Virus record (IMG/VR): IMGVR_UViG_3300047471_000616
Coordinates: 32,021-96,020 of that record
From: a virus
DNA: 64,000 nucleotides
Direction: 5' to 3' (one strand)
The notes under the pieces: generated by a model
Database searches by the model: none
Told to the model about the DNA's origin: nothing
What the model saw: only the letters and a program-made list of their open reading frames with translations
Position numbers and translations under genes: made by a program
Shown here: positions 15,517 through 23,649 of the stretch, one piece after another
Numbering within the stretch: the first letter of the stretch is position 1
How the letters are laid out: each line of letters opens with the position of its first letter

Positions 15517-16517
15517 TGGCAAAGCGTGAGCGCCCCAAGATAACCAAAACGTCGTACTTCGTAGGTGATAAGCCAGGGATCAACTTCGTAAGTTCCGGCT
15601 GCACGCTGCTGGATTGTGCCCTGGGCGGCGGCTATGCCATCGGCCGCATCGTCAACATTGTCGGTGACAGGTCCACTGCCAAAACCGCCCTGGCCGCTGA
15701 AGCCATGATCAACTTCTTGCTGAAGTACCCCGAGGGGGCGGTGCGCTACTGTGAGACCGAAGCTGCATTTGACTCTAGCTATGCTGCTGCCATGGGCCTG
15801 CAAATTGACAAAGTCGACTTTGGTGACAAGAACAAGCCAATCACCACAGTTGAAGAATTTGCCCGTGATTTTGACAAGTTCCTGGACGCCCAGATCAAAG
15901 CCAAGCTGCCGGGCATCTACGTAGTGGACAGCCTTGACGCCCTCAGTGACGAAGCTGAGATGGAGCGTGACGTGGGCGAAGCCAGTTACGGTATGGCCAA
16001 GGCCAAGATGTTGAGTGAATTCTTCAGGAAAACAGCCAGGAGAATTGAGCAGAGCCAGGTGTTGCTGGTAGTGGTCAGTCAGGTGCGTGAGAACATAGGG
16101 GTCACGTTTGGTGAGAAGTACCGCCGTGCAGGCGGGAAGGCCCTTGATTTCTATGCCTCGCAGATTTTCTGGCTCTCAGCTGTCAAACCGCTGAAACGCA
16201 CCATCAGTAAGATTGAGCGAACCTATGGTGTGCTGATCCTAGCTAAGGTCAAGAAGAACAAGGTCGGGCTGCAATTCAGGGAGGCATCATTTGCCTTTAT
16301 CTTTGGGTTTGGGGTTGACAATGTCGGTGCTTCGATAGGTTGGCTAAAGGATATTGGTGAATTGACTACTGAAGAGGCCAAAAATCTTATAATTGAATTT
16401 GGGGAGATGGATGATAAAGACTACAAGATTGAGCAACAAAAGCTAGATCAGCTAGTCAAGGAAAAATGGGCTACCGTAGAAACTAGCTTTTTGCCGACGC
16501 GGAGCAAGTATGCGTAA
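15513..16517 (+). CDS. RecA/UvsX-like recombinase
   Basis: The 334-residue product follows RecA order: SGCTLLDCALGGGYAIG, Walker A GDRSTAKT (residues 51-58), an acidic strand YCETEAAFD, Walker B YVVDSLDALS (about 147) and a polar loop VVVSQVREN followed by VTFGEKYRRAGGKAL. The sixth Walker A position is Ala instead of the usual Gly. It probably drives strand exchange and recombination-dependent replication together with the SSB, the nuclease at 16510 and the SbcCD pair. The start overlaps the previous stop by ATGA. A second ATG follows immediately. Confidence 0.85.
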   Translation: MMAKRERPKITKTSYFVGDKPGINFVSSGCTLLDCALGGGYAIGRIVNIVGDRSTAKTALAAEAMINFLLKYPEGAVRYCETEAAFDSSYAAAMGLQIDKVDFGDKNKPITTVEEFARDFDKFLDAQIKAKLPGIYVVDSLDALSDEAEMERDVGEASYGMAKAKMLSEFFRKTARRIEQSQVLLVVVSQVRENIGVTFGEKYRRAGGKALDFYASQIFWLSAVKPLKRTISKIERTYGVLILAKVKKNKVGLQFREASFAFIFGFGVDNVGASIGWLKDIGELTTEEAKNLIIEFGEMDDKDYKIEQQKLDQLVKEKWATVETSFLPTRSKYA

Positions 16518-17019
16518 AGGTGGGGGCAAGCAGAAAGGCGCGCAGTTTGAGAGGGACGTATGCCGTGAATTGTCGTTGTGGGTCAGTCACGGCAAACAGG
16601 AAGATGTGTACTGGCGTTCAGCTATGAGCGGAGGCAGGTCCACCGTTGCAGCCCTCAAAGGCAAGCGGCTGGCAGCCCAATCTGGTGATCTTTCCTGCGT
16701 GCACGAAGTGGGATATGTCTTTGCCAGCAAATTTATTGTCGAGTGCAAGTTCTACGCTGACCTGAATTTCCTGGGCTTGCTGACCGGCAAAGGCAAGCTA
16801 ATGGAATTTTGGGGGGAGTTACTGGTGCAGGCTGCCGCCTACAGCAAGCTTCCCATGCTTATTGCCAAGCAGAATCGCATGCTGACCATGGTCTGCCTAT
16901 GTAACATAGGGTCCAGGGAACTGAACCTTGAGAAACGGGCGCTGCTTATAGCGCCGCAACGCAGTTTGCGTATAATCCCCCTCCATGAGTTTACCCAGTA
17001 TGCCACGAGGCCGACATGA
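16510..17019 (+). CDS. PD-(D/E)XK nuclease, Holliday-junction-resolvase-like
   Basis: The 169-residue product begins with a basic KGGGKQKGAQFERDVCREL (catalytic Glu in helix 1), followed by SGDL (Asp, about residue 59) and FIVECKFYAD (E-x-K, about 76-84), the catalytic order of Hjc-like or VRR-type nucleases. An aromatic and hydrophobic second half (FWGELLVQAAAYSKLPMLI) completes the fold. Placement after the recombinase supports junction resolution or replication-intermediate processing. It overlaps both neighbours by a few bases. Confidence 0.78.
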   Translation: MRKGGGKQKGAQFERDVCRELSLWVSHGKQEDVYWRSAMSGGRSTVAALKGKRLAAQSGDLSCVHEVGYVFASKFIVECKFYADLNFLGLLTGKGKLMEFWGELLVQAAAYSKLPMLIAKQNRMLTMVCLCNIGSRELNLEKRALLIAPQRSLRIIPLHEFTQYATRPT

Positions 17020-17579
17020 GCAAAGATAGAATCACCATCAACCAGCTGATCAGGATAGCCGAAGAAAGAACCTGGGAAGATTTTGAAGCAATGCCGGATG
17101 GGCGGCTGATTCTTCAAGACCATGCCCAGACCCTGCTTCAGAGCGAGGAACCAGTAAGCCCACTATTGTGGATATTTGAAATGCGAATTGGGCTTCACTT
17201 CGAACGGCCAATGCAGGCCATCATGTCGTGCGGGCACTTCATCAGGATGCGCAGTGCCGACATATCTTGGGGGGTTGAGAGCTTGAGAAAGCTGGATCCA
17301 GCTCGGCCCAACGATTGCTTATACACTCAAATGGGCCCCCTCAACGTGGGCCCCCTCAACTGGGGCTGGCGTCCTTACATGTCCCAAGCAACGTCCAATA
17401 CGCCGTCCACTGTCTTTGTGGGGGTACCACTACAAACAACTTGTGGTGGGGCCGGGCCATATGCTACCCAGAATACAACATATCAACGCGCAGCCTTACA
17501 GGCGGCTCAACAAGCAATTAAGAGTGCCACCTCTTGGGGGCTGCAGACTCTTCAAGGCCATAGCAGCACCAAGATATGA
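17016..17579 (+). CDS. Hypothetical protein with Ser/Thr/Gln-rich C-terminus
   Basis: The 187-residue product overlaps both neighbours as ATGA. The N-terminal half is helical and charged, with MQAIMSCGHFIRMRSAD near residue 68. From about residue 105 the composition changes to Gly, Pro, Ser, Thr and Gln, starting with a duplicated MGPLN/VGPLN. I considered a frameshift because of that change, but the frame stays open and ends in a coupled stop, so it is treated as intact. No family recognised. Confidence 0.6.
   Translation: MSKDRITINQLIRIAEERTWEDFEAMPDGRLILQDHAQTLLQSEEPVSPLLWIFEMRIGLHFERPMQAIMSCGHFIRMRSADISWGVESLRKLDPARPNDCLYTQMGPLNVGPLNWGWRPYMSQATSNTPSTVFVGVPLQTTCGGAGPYATQNTTYQRAALQAAQQAIKSATSWGLQTLQGHSSTKI
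17332..17361 (+). repeat. 15-base perfect-core tandem duplication
   Basis: TGGGCCCCCTCAAC occurs at 17332-17345 and again at 17347-17360, a 15-base period that duplicates five codons (GPLN plus one). The units contain GGGCCC palindromes. Confidence 0.8.
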
Positions 17580-18586
17580 CGTGGCTTGTTTCTGCCGATT
17601 TACACCTGTCAGACCGGCCAAAAGACTCATACCGCTTTGCCATCTTTGACTGGCTGGCTAAGCAGCAGCAGAAACACAACGTCAGCGCCACCTTCATTCT
17701 AGGTGACCTGACCGACCGCAAAGACAATCATTCATCGGCCCTGGTCAACCGGGTCATAGATGAACTGCTGAAGCTGCGGCCACCGGTCTACATACTTCGC
17801 GGCAACCATGACGGTATTGACCCCAACAACCCCTTTTTCCGCTTCCTGCAAACCATTGAGGGGCTGGACTTTGTGGTTGAGCCTGTAGTGATCAACGGGG
17901 TGGCTATGATCCCCCACCAGCCCGATCAGGCCGCCCTGGACCGCGCCTGTGGCATTGTTAGGCCCTCTATGGCCGGGGTCATGATGCATCAGACCCTTGA
18001 CGGGGCTATGGCTGAAACCGGCACCCGTTTGTCGGGCCTACGGTGCCCGCTGATTGAGGCAATGCAGCCCGCTATGGTATGGCAGCGGTGGCTTAGCGGT
18101 GACGTACACAAGCCCCAACGGCTCAGTGGGGGGCTAACCTACGTAGGCGCGCCCTACCATGTGCGCTTTGGTGATGACTTTGAGCCTAGGGTGTTGCTAA
18201 TTGGCAACACTATAAACTCTCAAACGGCCCTGCACTTCCCCTGCCTCAAGAAATGGGTGCTGCACACTAGGGGCATTGGTGAACTTGAATTAGTGCTTGG
18301 GCTCCCGAGGAAAGGGGATCATGTCAAAATCATCGTTACGCTATCGCCTGAGGAGGTTGTGGAGTGGGCTGCAATTAAACGTAGGATACTTGACGCCTGC
18401 CGGGCGATGGAAGTACAGGTTTTCGGTGTCGAATTGGAAATTGCAGGCAAAAAGACAAAGGGAACTACTGACCAGCAACCTGTTGTACATGACCGAACGC
18501 CGAAGGAAATATTTGGACGATTTTGCCAAGCCGAACGGGTCCCAGTAGACATCAAACAGGTAGGGGAAGAGTTTGTTTCAAATTGA
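17576..18586 (+). CDS. sbcD: SbcD/gp47-like nuclease subunit
   Basis: The 336-residue metallophosphoesterase shows the Mre11/SbcD motif series: SADLHLSD (residues 6-13), GDLTDRKDN (about 43), LRGNHDG (about 74), MHQT (about 139) and SGDVHKPQ (about 174). These supply the two-metal ligands. With the SbcC-like ATPase encoded next it would form an exo/endonuclease acting on DNA ends and hairpins, as T4 gp46/gp47 does. It overlaps the partner gene by 14 bases, consistent with coupled synthesis. Confidence 0.86.
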   Translation: MTWLVSADLHLSDRPKDSYRFAIFDWLAKQQQKHNVSATFILGDLTDRKDNHSSALVNRVIDELLKLRPPVYILRGNHDGIDPNNPFFRFLQTIEGLDFVVEPVVINGVAMIPHQPDQAALDRACGIVRPSMAGVMMHQTLDGAMAETGTRLSGLRCPLIEAMQPAMVWQRWLSGDVHKPQRLSGGLTYVGAPYHVRFGDDFEPRVLLIGNTINSQTALHFPCLKKWVLHTRGIGELELVLGLPRKGDHVKIIVTLSPEEVVEWAAIKRRILDACRAMEVQVFGVELEIAGKKTKGTTDQQPVVHDRTPKEIFGRFCQAERVPVDIKQVGEEFVSN

Positions 18587-20174
18587 GAGCGTTGAGTTAG
18601 AGAACTTCAGGTCCTACCGTGGCAAGCATAGTATCAAGCTACCAACTGAACCCGGCCTCTACCTGCTTACCGGCCGTAATGAAGTTGAGCCACGTCTCGG
18701 AACGAATGATGTCGGCAAGAGTACTCTCCTAGATGCCATATTTTGGTGCCTGTACGGGCGTACTTCCCGTGGCCTGAAAGCTGCCGATGTGGTCAACTGG
18801 GATGAAACCAGTTGCAGCGTCACCGTAGGGATGTGGCTCAGCGACGTGCCGTTGATAGTCAAGCGCACGCAAAGCCCTAACAGTCTGCAGCGCAGCAATG
18901 GAGCGGTGCCACTCCACCCAGTCAGCCAGGATGATCTACAGAAACGCCTAGGACTAGGCCCCGACGCCTTCCAATACGCAATGATGCTGCCGCAGTTCGG
19001 TGAGAGCTTCTTTGACCTGGCACCAGCAGCCAAGCTGACCCTGTTCTCACAGATCATGGGCCTAGATTACTGGCTGGAAAAGAGCCAGGAAGCTGCAGAG
19101 ACGGCTGGTGAAATCTGGGCTGAAATAGAAGAAGCCAATCACGAAGAGGGCAGGTGTGACGCGCAGATTGAGATGATAAATGTTGATCTGCAGCTGCTTG
19201 GCGGGAAACAGAAGGAATTTGTCGAAGCACAAAAGCGCGTAATTGCGACATTGGGCAAAGACAAAAATGAATTAAAAGCCGCCCAACGTAAGACCGCTGA
19301 GGCCATTGATTTTGCAGAAAAGGCCCTGCTGAACGCAACCAACAAGCTGGCCAAGATAGAAAAAGGCACGAAGGTGTGCCCTACGTGCCAGCAGACCATA
19401 CCAAACTCCAAAATGAAGGCTGACGAAGCAGCCCTTGAGAAAAACCGCGGGGACTTTGAGAGGCAGCTGGTCAGGCTAAGAAGTGACCAGGCTGTCGACA
19501 GTAGTAAACTCAGTCAGATTGAGAAACACATTGCAGGTGAAACCAGCCGCGCTAACCCCTACGGTGAACAAATCAGACAAAAACAGGCCAGTCTGGTTGC
19601 TTGTAAGAAGCAGCAGGCTGACCTGATTTCACAGATAGAAGCAGCTGAGCAGGATCACGCTGCAGTAGACTTTTGGGTAGGTGGCTTCAAGCGTGTCAGG
19701 CTGTTCATAGTGGAAGAAACGCTGCGCCAGCTAGAGCTGGAAGTGAACAACAACCTGAGCAATTTAGGGCTGACTGATTGGAGGATAGAATTTGATGTGG
19801 AGCGGGAAAACAAATCAGGCGGCATCACCAAGGGCTTTGTGGTGCTTGTCTACCCCCCTGGGAGACCCGAGCCGGTCAGGTTTGAAGCTTACTCTGGTGG
19901 GGCTACTCAGCGGCTGCGTATGGCCGGGGACCTTGGGCTGGCCAACCTGATCATGCTTCGCGCTGGGCTGACCAGCGCGGTTGAGTTCTTTGATGAACCC
20001 AGCAGGCACTTGAGTACAGAAGGGCAGCTGGACCTGGCTGAAACCCTGATGCAGCGTGCCCTAACTGATAAGAAGGTGATCTATCTCTGCGACCACAATC
20101 TCATAGATTTTGGCTTCACCGGCACCCTTACGGTAGTAAAAACGGCTGCGGGTTCGCGGCTTTCCTACGGATAG
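18573..20174 (+). CDS. sbcC: SbcC/gp46-like SMC-type ATPase
   Basis: The 533-residue product starts at TTG 18573, preceded by AGGGGAAGAG, with VELENFRSYRG typical of SbcC/Rad50. The P-loop TNDVGKST is near residue 44. Two coiled coils flank a zinc hook CPTC (about 269). The ABC signature YSGGATQRLRMA lies near 440 and Walker B/D-loop EFFDEPSRHLS near 470. The length matches short phage gp46 (about 560) rather than bacterial SbcC (over 1000), so the arms are short. It is the last plus-strand gene of this arm and its end overlaps the convergent gcrA-like gene by 47 bases. Confidence 0.86.
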   Translation: MFQIESVELENFRSYRGKHSIKLPTEPGLYLLTGRNEVEPRLGTNDVGKSTLLDAIFWCLYGRTSRGLKAADVVNWDETSCSVTVGMWLSDVPLIVKRTQSPNSLQRSNGAVPLHPVSQDDLQKRLGLGPDAFQYAMMLPQFGESFFDLAPAAKLTLFSQIMGLDYWLEKSQEAAETAGEIWAEIEEANHEEGRCDAQIEMINVDLQLLGGKQKEFVEAQKRVIATLGKDKNELKAAQRKTAEAIDFAEKALLNATNKLAKIEKGTKVCPTCQQTIPNSKMKADEAALEKNRGDFERQLVRLRSDQAVDSSKLSQIEKHIAGETSRANPYGEQIRQKQASLVACKKQQADLISQIEAAEQDHAAVDFWVGGFKRVRLFIVEETLRQLELEVNNNLSNLGLTDWRIEFDVERENKSGGITKGFVVLVYPPGRPEPVRFEAYSGGATQRLRMAGDLGLANLIMLRAGLTSAVEFFDEPSRHLSTEGQLDLAETLMQRALTDKKVIYLCDHNLIDFGFTGTLTVVKTAAGSRLSYG

Positions 20175-20625
20175 CCATAGCCGCAGTTGCATGTTCTTTG
20201 CAGTAGACCTTACCCGCAGATGGTGCCCCGCAATACTTCTTGTCCTTGGCGTCATGGTCATTCCACAGCGGCCAATGACACGTTTGGGTGGTCAACCCCA
20301 TGAGATCGCACGGATCACTGGTTGACACTTCCTTGGGTTGGGTTGCTTCGGCACACATATCATACTCTGGCGCAAAGGCCGCGTAGGTCCTGTAAATCAT
20401 CAGCCTGGGGCGTACCCGTCTAGGATTGGTAATAGCTGGTGTATATGGCTCGCCACTCATTCGCCTGCCCAGGCGGTGAACCTTGCCAACTACGGCGTTT
20501 CTGGTTGCCCCAAGGATAAGGGCTATCTGGTTGCCTGAATGCCCGGCGTCAATAAGTCGGTTCAATTCCTTTACTTTTTCTTCGGTCCACTGGTTTATAC
20601 GTCCGTTTGCATGTGCTTCAGTCAT
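20128..20625 (-). CDS. gcrA: GcrA-like cell-cycle transcription regulator
   Basis: The 165-residue product begins with a helix-turn-helix region: QWTEEKVKELNRLIDAGHSG followed by QIALILG and TRNAVVGKVHRLGRR. This is the hallmark of GcrA, an alphaproteobacterial factor that binds sigma70-RNA polymerase at methylated promoters. The C-terminus has paired Cys/His (TCHWPLW, KKYCGAPSAG, YCKEH), as in GcrA relatives. In a phage it probably redirects host cell-cycle or replication genes. It is the last gene of the minus-strand block and converges on sbcC. AGGGTAAGAAACA precedes the ATG. Confidence 0.85.
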   Translation of the reverse strand: MTEAHANGRINQWTEEKVKELNRLIDAGHSGNQIALILGATRNAVVGKVHRLGRRMSGEPYTPAITNPRRVRPRLMIYRTYAAFAPEYDMCAEATQPKEVSTSDPCDLMGLTTQTCHWPLWNDHDAKDKKYCGAPSAGKVYCKEHATAAMAIRRKAANPQPFLLP

Positions 20626-20650
20626 TGTTTCTTACCCTGATTGGTTAAGC

Positions 20651-21304
20651 CTAATGCCCAATAAACCGCACACCAATGGATGCTACAAGCACAATGATGG
20701 ACCACACGGCTCCTATGGCCCAAATGCGCCCCTGGAAGTTGGAGCTGACATTTTCCAACGTGCTTATCCTAGTTTCCATCGAATTTCTCAGCTGATCCGT
20801 TGCTGTAATTCTATTGTGTTCAAGAGACGAGACCTTTTCGTCCAGATTGTTAACAATAGTGCCTAGCTCACGGCGAACCGAGTCAACGGCTGCCTGTCCT
20901 TCCTTAATGGTCCACATCAAACCAGAGAGATCAGATAGTGATTTTCTGAACTCGTTCTGCGCTTCGTTGCGAAGCTGTTGTGCACCTTCGGCTTTATCCA
21001 CCGCCTTTTCAGCGGCGATCAGCGCGGCATTCACCGCTTTCTCAGCTGCTGCTAGGGCAGCTGTAACGCCTGTCTGTTGGGCTTCATATCGTTCGCGAAG
21101 TTGCAGCGACAGGTCGCCGAACCGCTGGTTAATATACTTCTCAAAGGTGGTGAAATTCCAACCACCGGCCTCCGACGGCAAGGAGACCGTAGGCTCTGAC
21201 ATCCGCCAGTGCCCACCACGGTCTTTTACCAAGTCAACAGCTTGCCGAAGCTCCTTGATATTTTTTCTCAGGTCGTCAAGACCATTTTCCTTATCATCGC
21301 CCAT
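20651..21304 (-). CDS. Coiled-coil protein with C-terminal membrane anchor
   Basis: The 217-residue product has an N-terminal charged helix and a short linker (RMSEPTVSLPSEAGGWNF). A long coiled coil follows, with Ala-rich repeats (AALAAAEKAVNAALIAAEKA). It ends with one transmembrane span (IWAIGAVWSIIVLVASIGV) and RFIGH. This C-tail-anchored layout near the lysis cluster could be spanin-like or structural, but no spanin pair is recognised. A long helical rod anchored at the inner membrane is the safest description. Confidence 0.65.
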   Translation of the reverse strand: MGDDKENGLDDLRKNIKELRQAVDLVKDRGGHWRMSEPTVSLPSEAGGWNFTTFEKYINQRFGDLSLQLRERYEAQQTGVTAALAAAEKAVNAALIAAEKAVDKAEGAQQLRNEAQNEFRKSLSDLSGLMWTIKEGQAAVDSVRRELGTIVNNLDEKVSSLEHNRITATDQLRNSMETRISTLENVSSNFQGRIWAIGAVWSIIVLVASIGVRFIGH

Positions 21305-21333
21305 GGATGCTTCTCATGCTTCATTGGAGTTTC

Positions 21334-21618
21334 TCAACGCTTTAGATGATCCATAAGCTGTTGGTGCAACCAAACGTTCTGGTCGGCGGTGCCGGTGAAC
21401 TTCCCCTGGAAGCCAAGCTGTTTCGCCATGGTTGCCCTGGCTTCAAGGCTGCTGTCCCGCCCCATGAGTTTGAGCAGGTCCACCGTAGAATTGCGCCAAT
21501 TGAGATTGCCCCCGGTGGTAGCGGCCTTGTCGTCCAAGTACTTGGCTTTTTCTTCTGCGGTAGGAGTTTTCTCAAACAGCTTCTTGAAGAACGCCGCAAT
21601 TTCAGCGAGAATGTCCAT
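21334..21618 (-). CDS. DUF3597-like small protein
   Basis: Two adjacent ATGs are possible (21621, 21618). AGGAGG lies two bases from the first and five from the second, so 21618 is preferred, giving 94 residues. The C-terminal two thirds, LNWRNSTVDLLKLMGRDSSL, ARATMAKQLGF and NVWLHQQLMDHL, match the DUF3597 pattern, whose bacterial members are small, helical, LysM-associated or cytoplasmic proteins of unknown role. It sits among lysis-region genes. Confidence 0.72.
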   Translation of the reverse strand: MDILAEIAAFFKKLFEKTPTAEEKAKYLDDKAATTGGNLNWRNSTVDLLKLMGRDSSLEARATMAKQLGFQGKFTGTADQNVWLHQQLMDHLKR

Positions 21619-21627
21619 CATAGCCTC

Positions 21628-22359
21628 CTATAGGGATGCTATGGCAGCATCCAGGTCTGCTTCCTTGACGCCTTCAGGCGAAGCACCATTGGCCAGCATG
21701 TACTCTTGGCTGAAGTAAGCCACACCACCAAGGAAGTACTTCTCCCAGAACTTGTTGGTAACGGCTTGCAACCGCCCCCAGGTCACCACAATCCTGAGGC
21801 CCTTGGAATTTCTTCCCACCAGAGGCACGTAGTGCCCACCAACGGGGGTCCCGGTAGTGGCCGACCACGGCTTTTCATTCTCAAACTCGGTCATTGCCGT
21901 GTCGGGTACATTGAACCCGCAACCACAGGCCCCAAAGATATAAGCAGCCAGGTCCAGGTCGGTGTTCCTGTCGATGCTGGCAAACGCCTTGACCTTGTGG
22001 AAGCTTCCACCAGAATCCTCAAGCCCAGTGGCAACCCGCCATTTGGCTACAGCTATAGGGTCCAGCCCCTTGTCCTCACCACCGGTCAGGGTCATGTACT
22101 GACTTACAATCGTCTGGTTGTTGAAGTCTGGCATCGGCCTTTGTGTAGCCAACGCCCAGGTCATGATCTCATGAGCAGCACCAGCCAGGACACAATCCCC
22201 GTACTGGTCATTGGCCAGCATCTGCCAGGGCACGTCGTTACCTTTGACGTGCCCATAAGTAGCGGGCACTTTAGGAAGCTGTTTCCGGTTGATGAAATCA
22301 CCAAACTTCAGCTTGATGGCTTCTTCACGCCACTCCTTCATTCCCAGTCTTAGGGTCAT
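21628..22359 (-). CDS. Papain-like (C39-type pattern) cysteine peptidase or related domain
   Basis: From ATG 22359 the product has 243 residues. A TTG at 22368 overlapping the previous gene is an alternative. The motif NDQYGDCVLAGAAHEIMTWA supplies a candidate nucleophile Cys at the start of a helix. GGHYVPLVGRN supplies a candidate His and VVTWG a following strand. This is the Cys-His order of papain-fold peptidases of the C39 type. Between them lie GACGCGF and Trp-rich segments. No signal peptide is visible. A role in lysis or host-protein processing is possible; activity is not proven. Confidence 0.6.
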   Translation of the reverse strand: MTLRLGMKEWREEAIKLKFGDFINRKQLPKVPATYGHVKGNDVPWQMLANDQYGDCVLAGAAHEIMTWALATQRPMPDFNNQTIVSQYMTLTGGEDKGLDPIAVAKWRVATGLEDSGGSFHKVKAFASIDRNTDLDLAAYIFGACGCGFNVPDTAMTEFENEKPWSATTGTPVGGHYVPLVGRNSKGLRIVVTWGRLQAVTNKFWEKYFLGGVAYFSQEYMLANGASPEGVKEADLDAAIASL

Positions 22360-22364
22360 GACAC

Positions 22365-22634
22365 TCAAGTCCTTGTTTGGACTGGTGGTTGACTTGGCGG
22401 AGGTGGGGGCGGTGGTGCGGCGTTGCGCACCTTTTCCGCAGCATTAAGTGCATCATCAACAATCTTGAGCAGGACTTGCCTGCCTTCTGGGGATTCAAGC
22501 TTCTGCTGGGCTTGTTCACGGTACATGCTGGCTGGCCACGTACCCATCCACATGTCGATCATCCTAGCAACATTGTCGTGCACAGACTTAGCAGCAGCGA
22601 TCTGCTCAGCCTGAGTAGCCTGTCCCAGTCTCAT
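22365..22634 (-). CDS. Small helical protein with polyproline tail
   Basis: The 89-residue product overlaps the preceding gene as ATGA. About 70 residues are helical (AEQIAAAKSVHDNVARMIDM, LLKIVDDALNAAEKVR), then comes a run of eight prolines near the end. It has no signal peptide or membrane span. It belongs to the same tightly coupled set as the lipoprotein-like gene upstream and the peptidase-like gene downstream. Unknown function. Confidence 0.6.
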   Translation of the reverse strand: MRLGQATQAEQIAAAKSVHDNVARMIDMWMGTWPASMYREQAQQKLESPEGRQVLLKIVDDALNAAEKVRNAAPPPPPPPSQPPVQTRT

Positions 22635-22960
22635 TGGACTGTTGCCTCCACATCCACCGGCTTGCCGTTCACGTAGACAACAAAGTGCACGGTAGTACCC
22701 TTAGTGGGCTCTGCACCAAGCTTGCCCGCCGACTTGGCGGTTTGGTAACCAGAGCAAATCAGGCTGACGATGGCGCTGATGCTCATGGTTGGGTCAAGCC
22801 CAACGATTGCAGCAATTGTTGCTGCGGTCACGGCAATGCCACAGGCAGTCTTGATGGCGTCCTGGACCTTTACCGGGTCAATGGCACAGCCACCACCCAT
22901 CCCCAGAACTGGAAGGGTAGCACCAGCTAAAAGCAATGCGCGTCTGTTGATGGGGGTCAT
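22631..22960 (-). CDS. Exported, possibly lipoprotein
   Basis: The 109-residue product starts after AAAAGGAGACTGAA. Its N-terminus has a double arginine (NRRALLLAGATLPVLGMGG) followed by Cys, which reads as a signal peptide ending in a weak lipobox (GGGC). The mature part is hydrophobic and Ala/Ile-rich, then a strand-like tail TVHFVVYVNGKPVDVEA. An outer-membrane lipoprotein could be an o-spanin, but no i-spanin overlaps it, so this is only a suggestion. Confidence 0.6.
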   Translation of the reverse strand: MTPINRRALLLAGATLPVLGMGGGCAIDPVKVQDAIKTACGIAVTAATIAAIVGLDPTMSISAIVSLICSGYQTAKSAGKLGAEPTKGTTVHFVVYVNGKPVDVEATVQ

Positions 22961-22961
22961 T

Positions 22962-23144
22962 TCAGTCTCCTTTTAAGCGTCGTTCGACGCTATAAGTGGT
23001 CCACCATTGTGGGTGTTCACGCAGATGTTCTGCTGCATTAGTGGCATCTTCCTGGGTAGCGTAAGTCCCGAGTACCTTTGCGTAAGGCCAAGGCACCCTT
23101 TGGTAGGACACCACTACCCAGATCGTATTGTCTGGATCAGTCAT
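22962..23144 (-). CDS. 60-residue hypothetical protein
   Basis: A short protein (IWVVVSYQRVPWPY, then TYATQEDATNAAEHLREH and WWTTYSVERRL) with an alternating strand-helix-strand pattern, possibly a small alpha/beta domain. It overlaps the preceding gene by eight bases. No signal or metal motif. Aromatic content is high. Function unknown. Confidence 0.6.
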   Translation of the reverse strand: MTDPDNTIWVVVSYQRVPWPYAKVLGTYATQEDATNAAEHLREHPQWWTTYSVERRLKGD

Positions 23145-23649
23145 TTAGAAACTCCTGTATGTTCTCGTGTGTCAGAAATGGGTTTAGAAGTAGCAGAGTA
23201 TCAGCTGGGGTAATACGGTTCTTCGCTACAACCAACGAGTAAGGAAAGAAATTTGCTTGCTCAAGACAGTATACAATCAATTCACTGCAAAACCAAGAAT
23301 CTGTCTGACGCCAATCCCGGTCATGGGGTTGGTCACTTAGGAAGTCCCACAAAGCACCATTGTCAAACGGCTTGCCAATTTGCTTGTGCGCCACTTCCAT
23401 GAAAGAAGTATAAATACTATCTGATACCTTGAGGCTGGCTATTTTTGGCGTCCCCTTGTACGGCCACGGTGGATTTGGCCGTATTCTTACCCCTCCTGGG
23501 TCATTTGATTTGTGATCCTCGCCGCTAACACCCAAAAGCCCCGTATCCAAGAAAATATCAACGTGGGAAAATGGTGAATGGCACAGTCTGCGGATGATGC
23601 TGCTGGCAAAAGCAGTGCTCGTAGAGTACTGAATAAGGATCTCAGCCAT
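23137..23649 (-). CDS. NlpC/P60-like (YiiX-type) papain-fold protein
   Basis: The 170-residue product has FSHVDIFLD near residue 27 (candidate catalytic His) and WFCSELIVYCLEQANF near 121 (candidate catalytic Cys). That His-before-Cys order is typical of circularly permuted NlpC/P60 enzymes of the YiiX/YebB group, which often act on amide bonds in cell wall or lipids. It lies directly downstream of the holin gene, so a role in envelope lysis is plausible. Start ATG is preceded by TAGGTAA. Confidence 0.7.
   Translation of the reverse strand: MAEILIQYSTSTAFASSIIRRLCHSPFSHVDIFLDTGLLGVSGEDHKSNDPGGVRIRPNPPWPYKGTPKIASLKVSDSIYTSFMEVAHKQIGKPFDNGALWDFLSDQPHDRDWRQTDSWFCSELIVYCLEQANFFPYSLVVAKNRITPADTLLLLNPFLTHENIQEFLND

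Noticed and set aside
17016-17579. Possible frameshift near 17330, where composition changes and a 15-base duplication occurs
   Set aside because: The frame remains open, the duplication is a multiple of three and the stop is coupled to sbcD by ATGA; other frames give no better protein.
20146-20186. Bidirectional terminator at the convergent junction
   Set aside because: CTGCGG/CCGCAG and GGCT/AGCC pairings are short, lie inside coding sequence and have no U-run on either strand.
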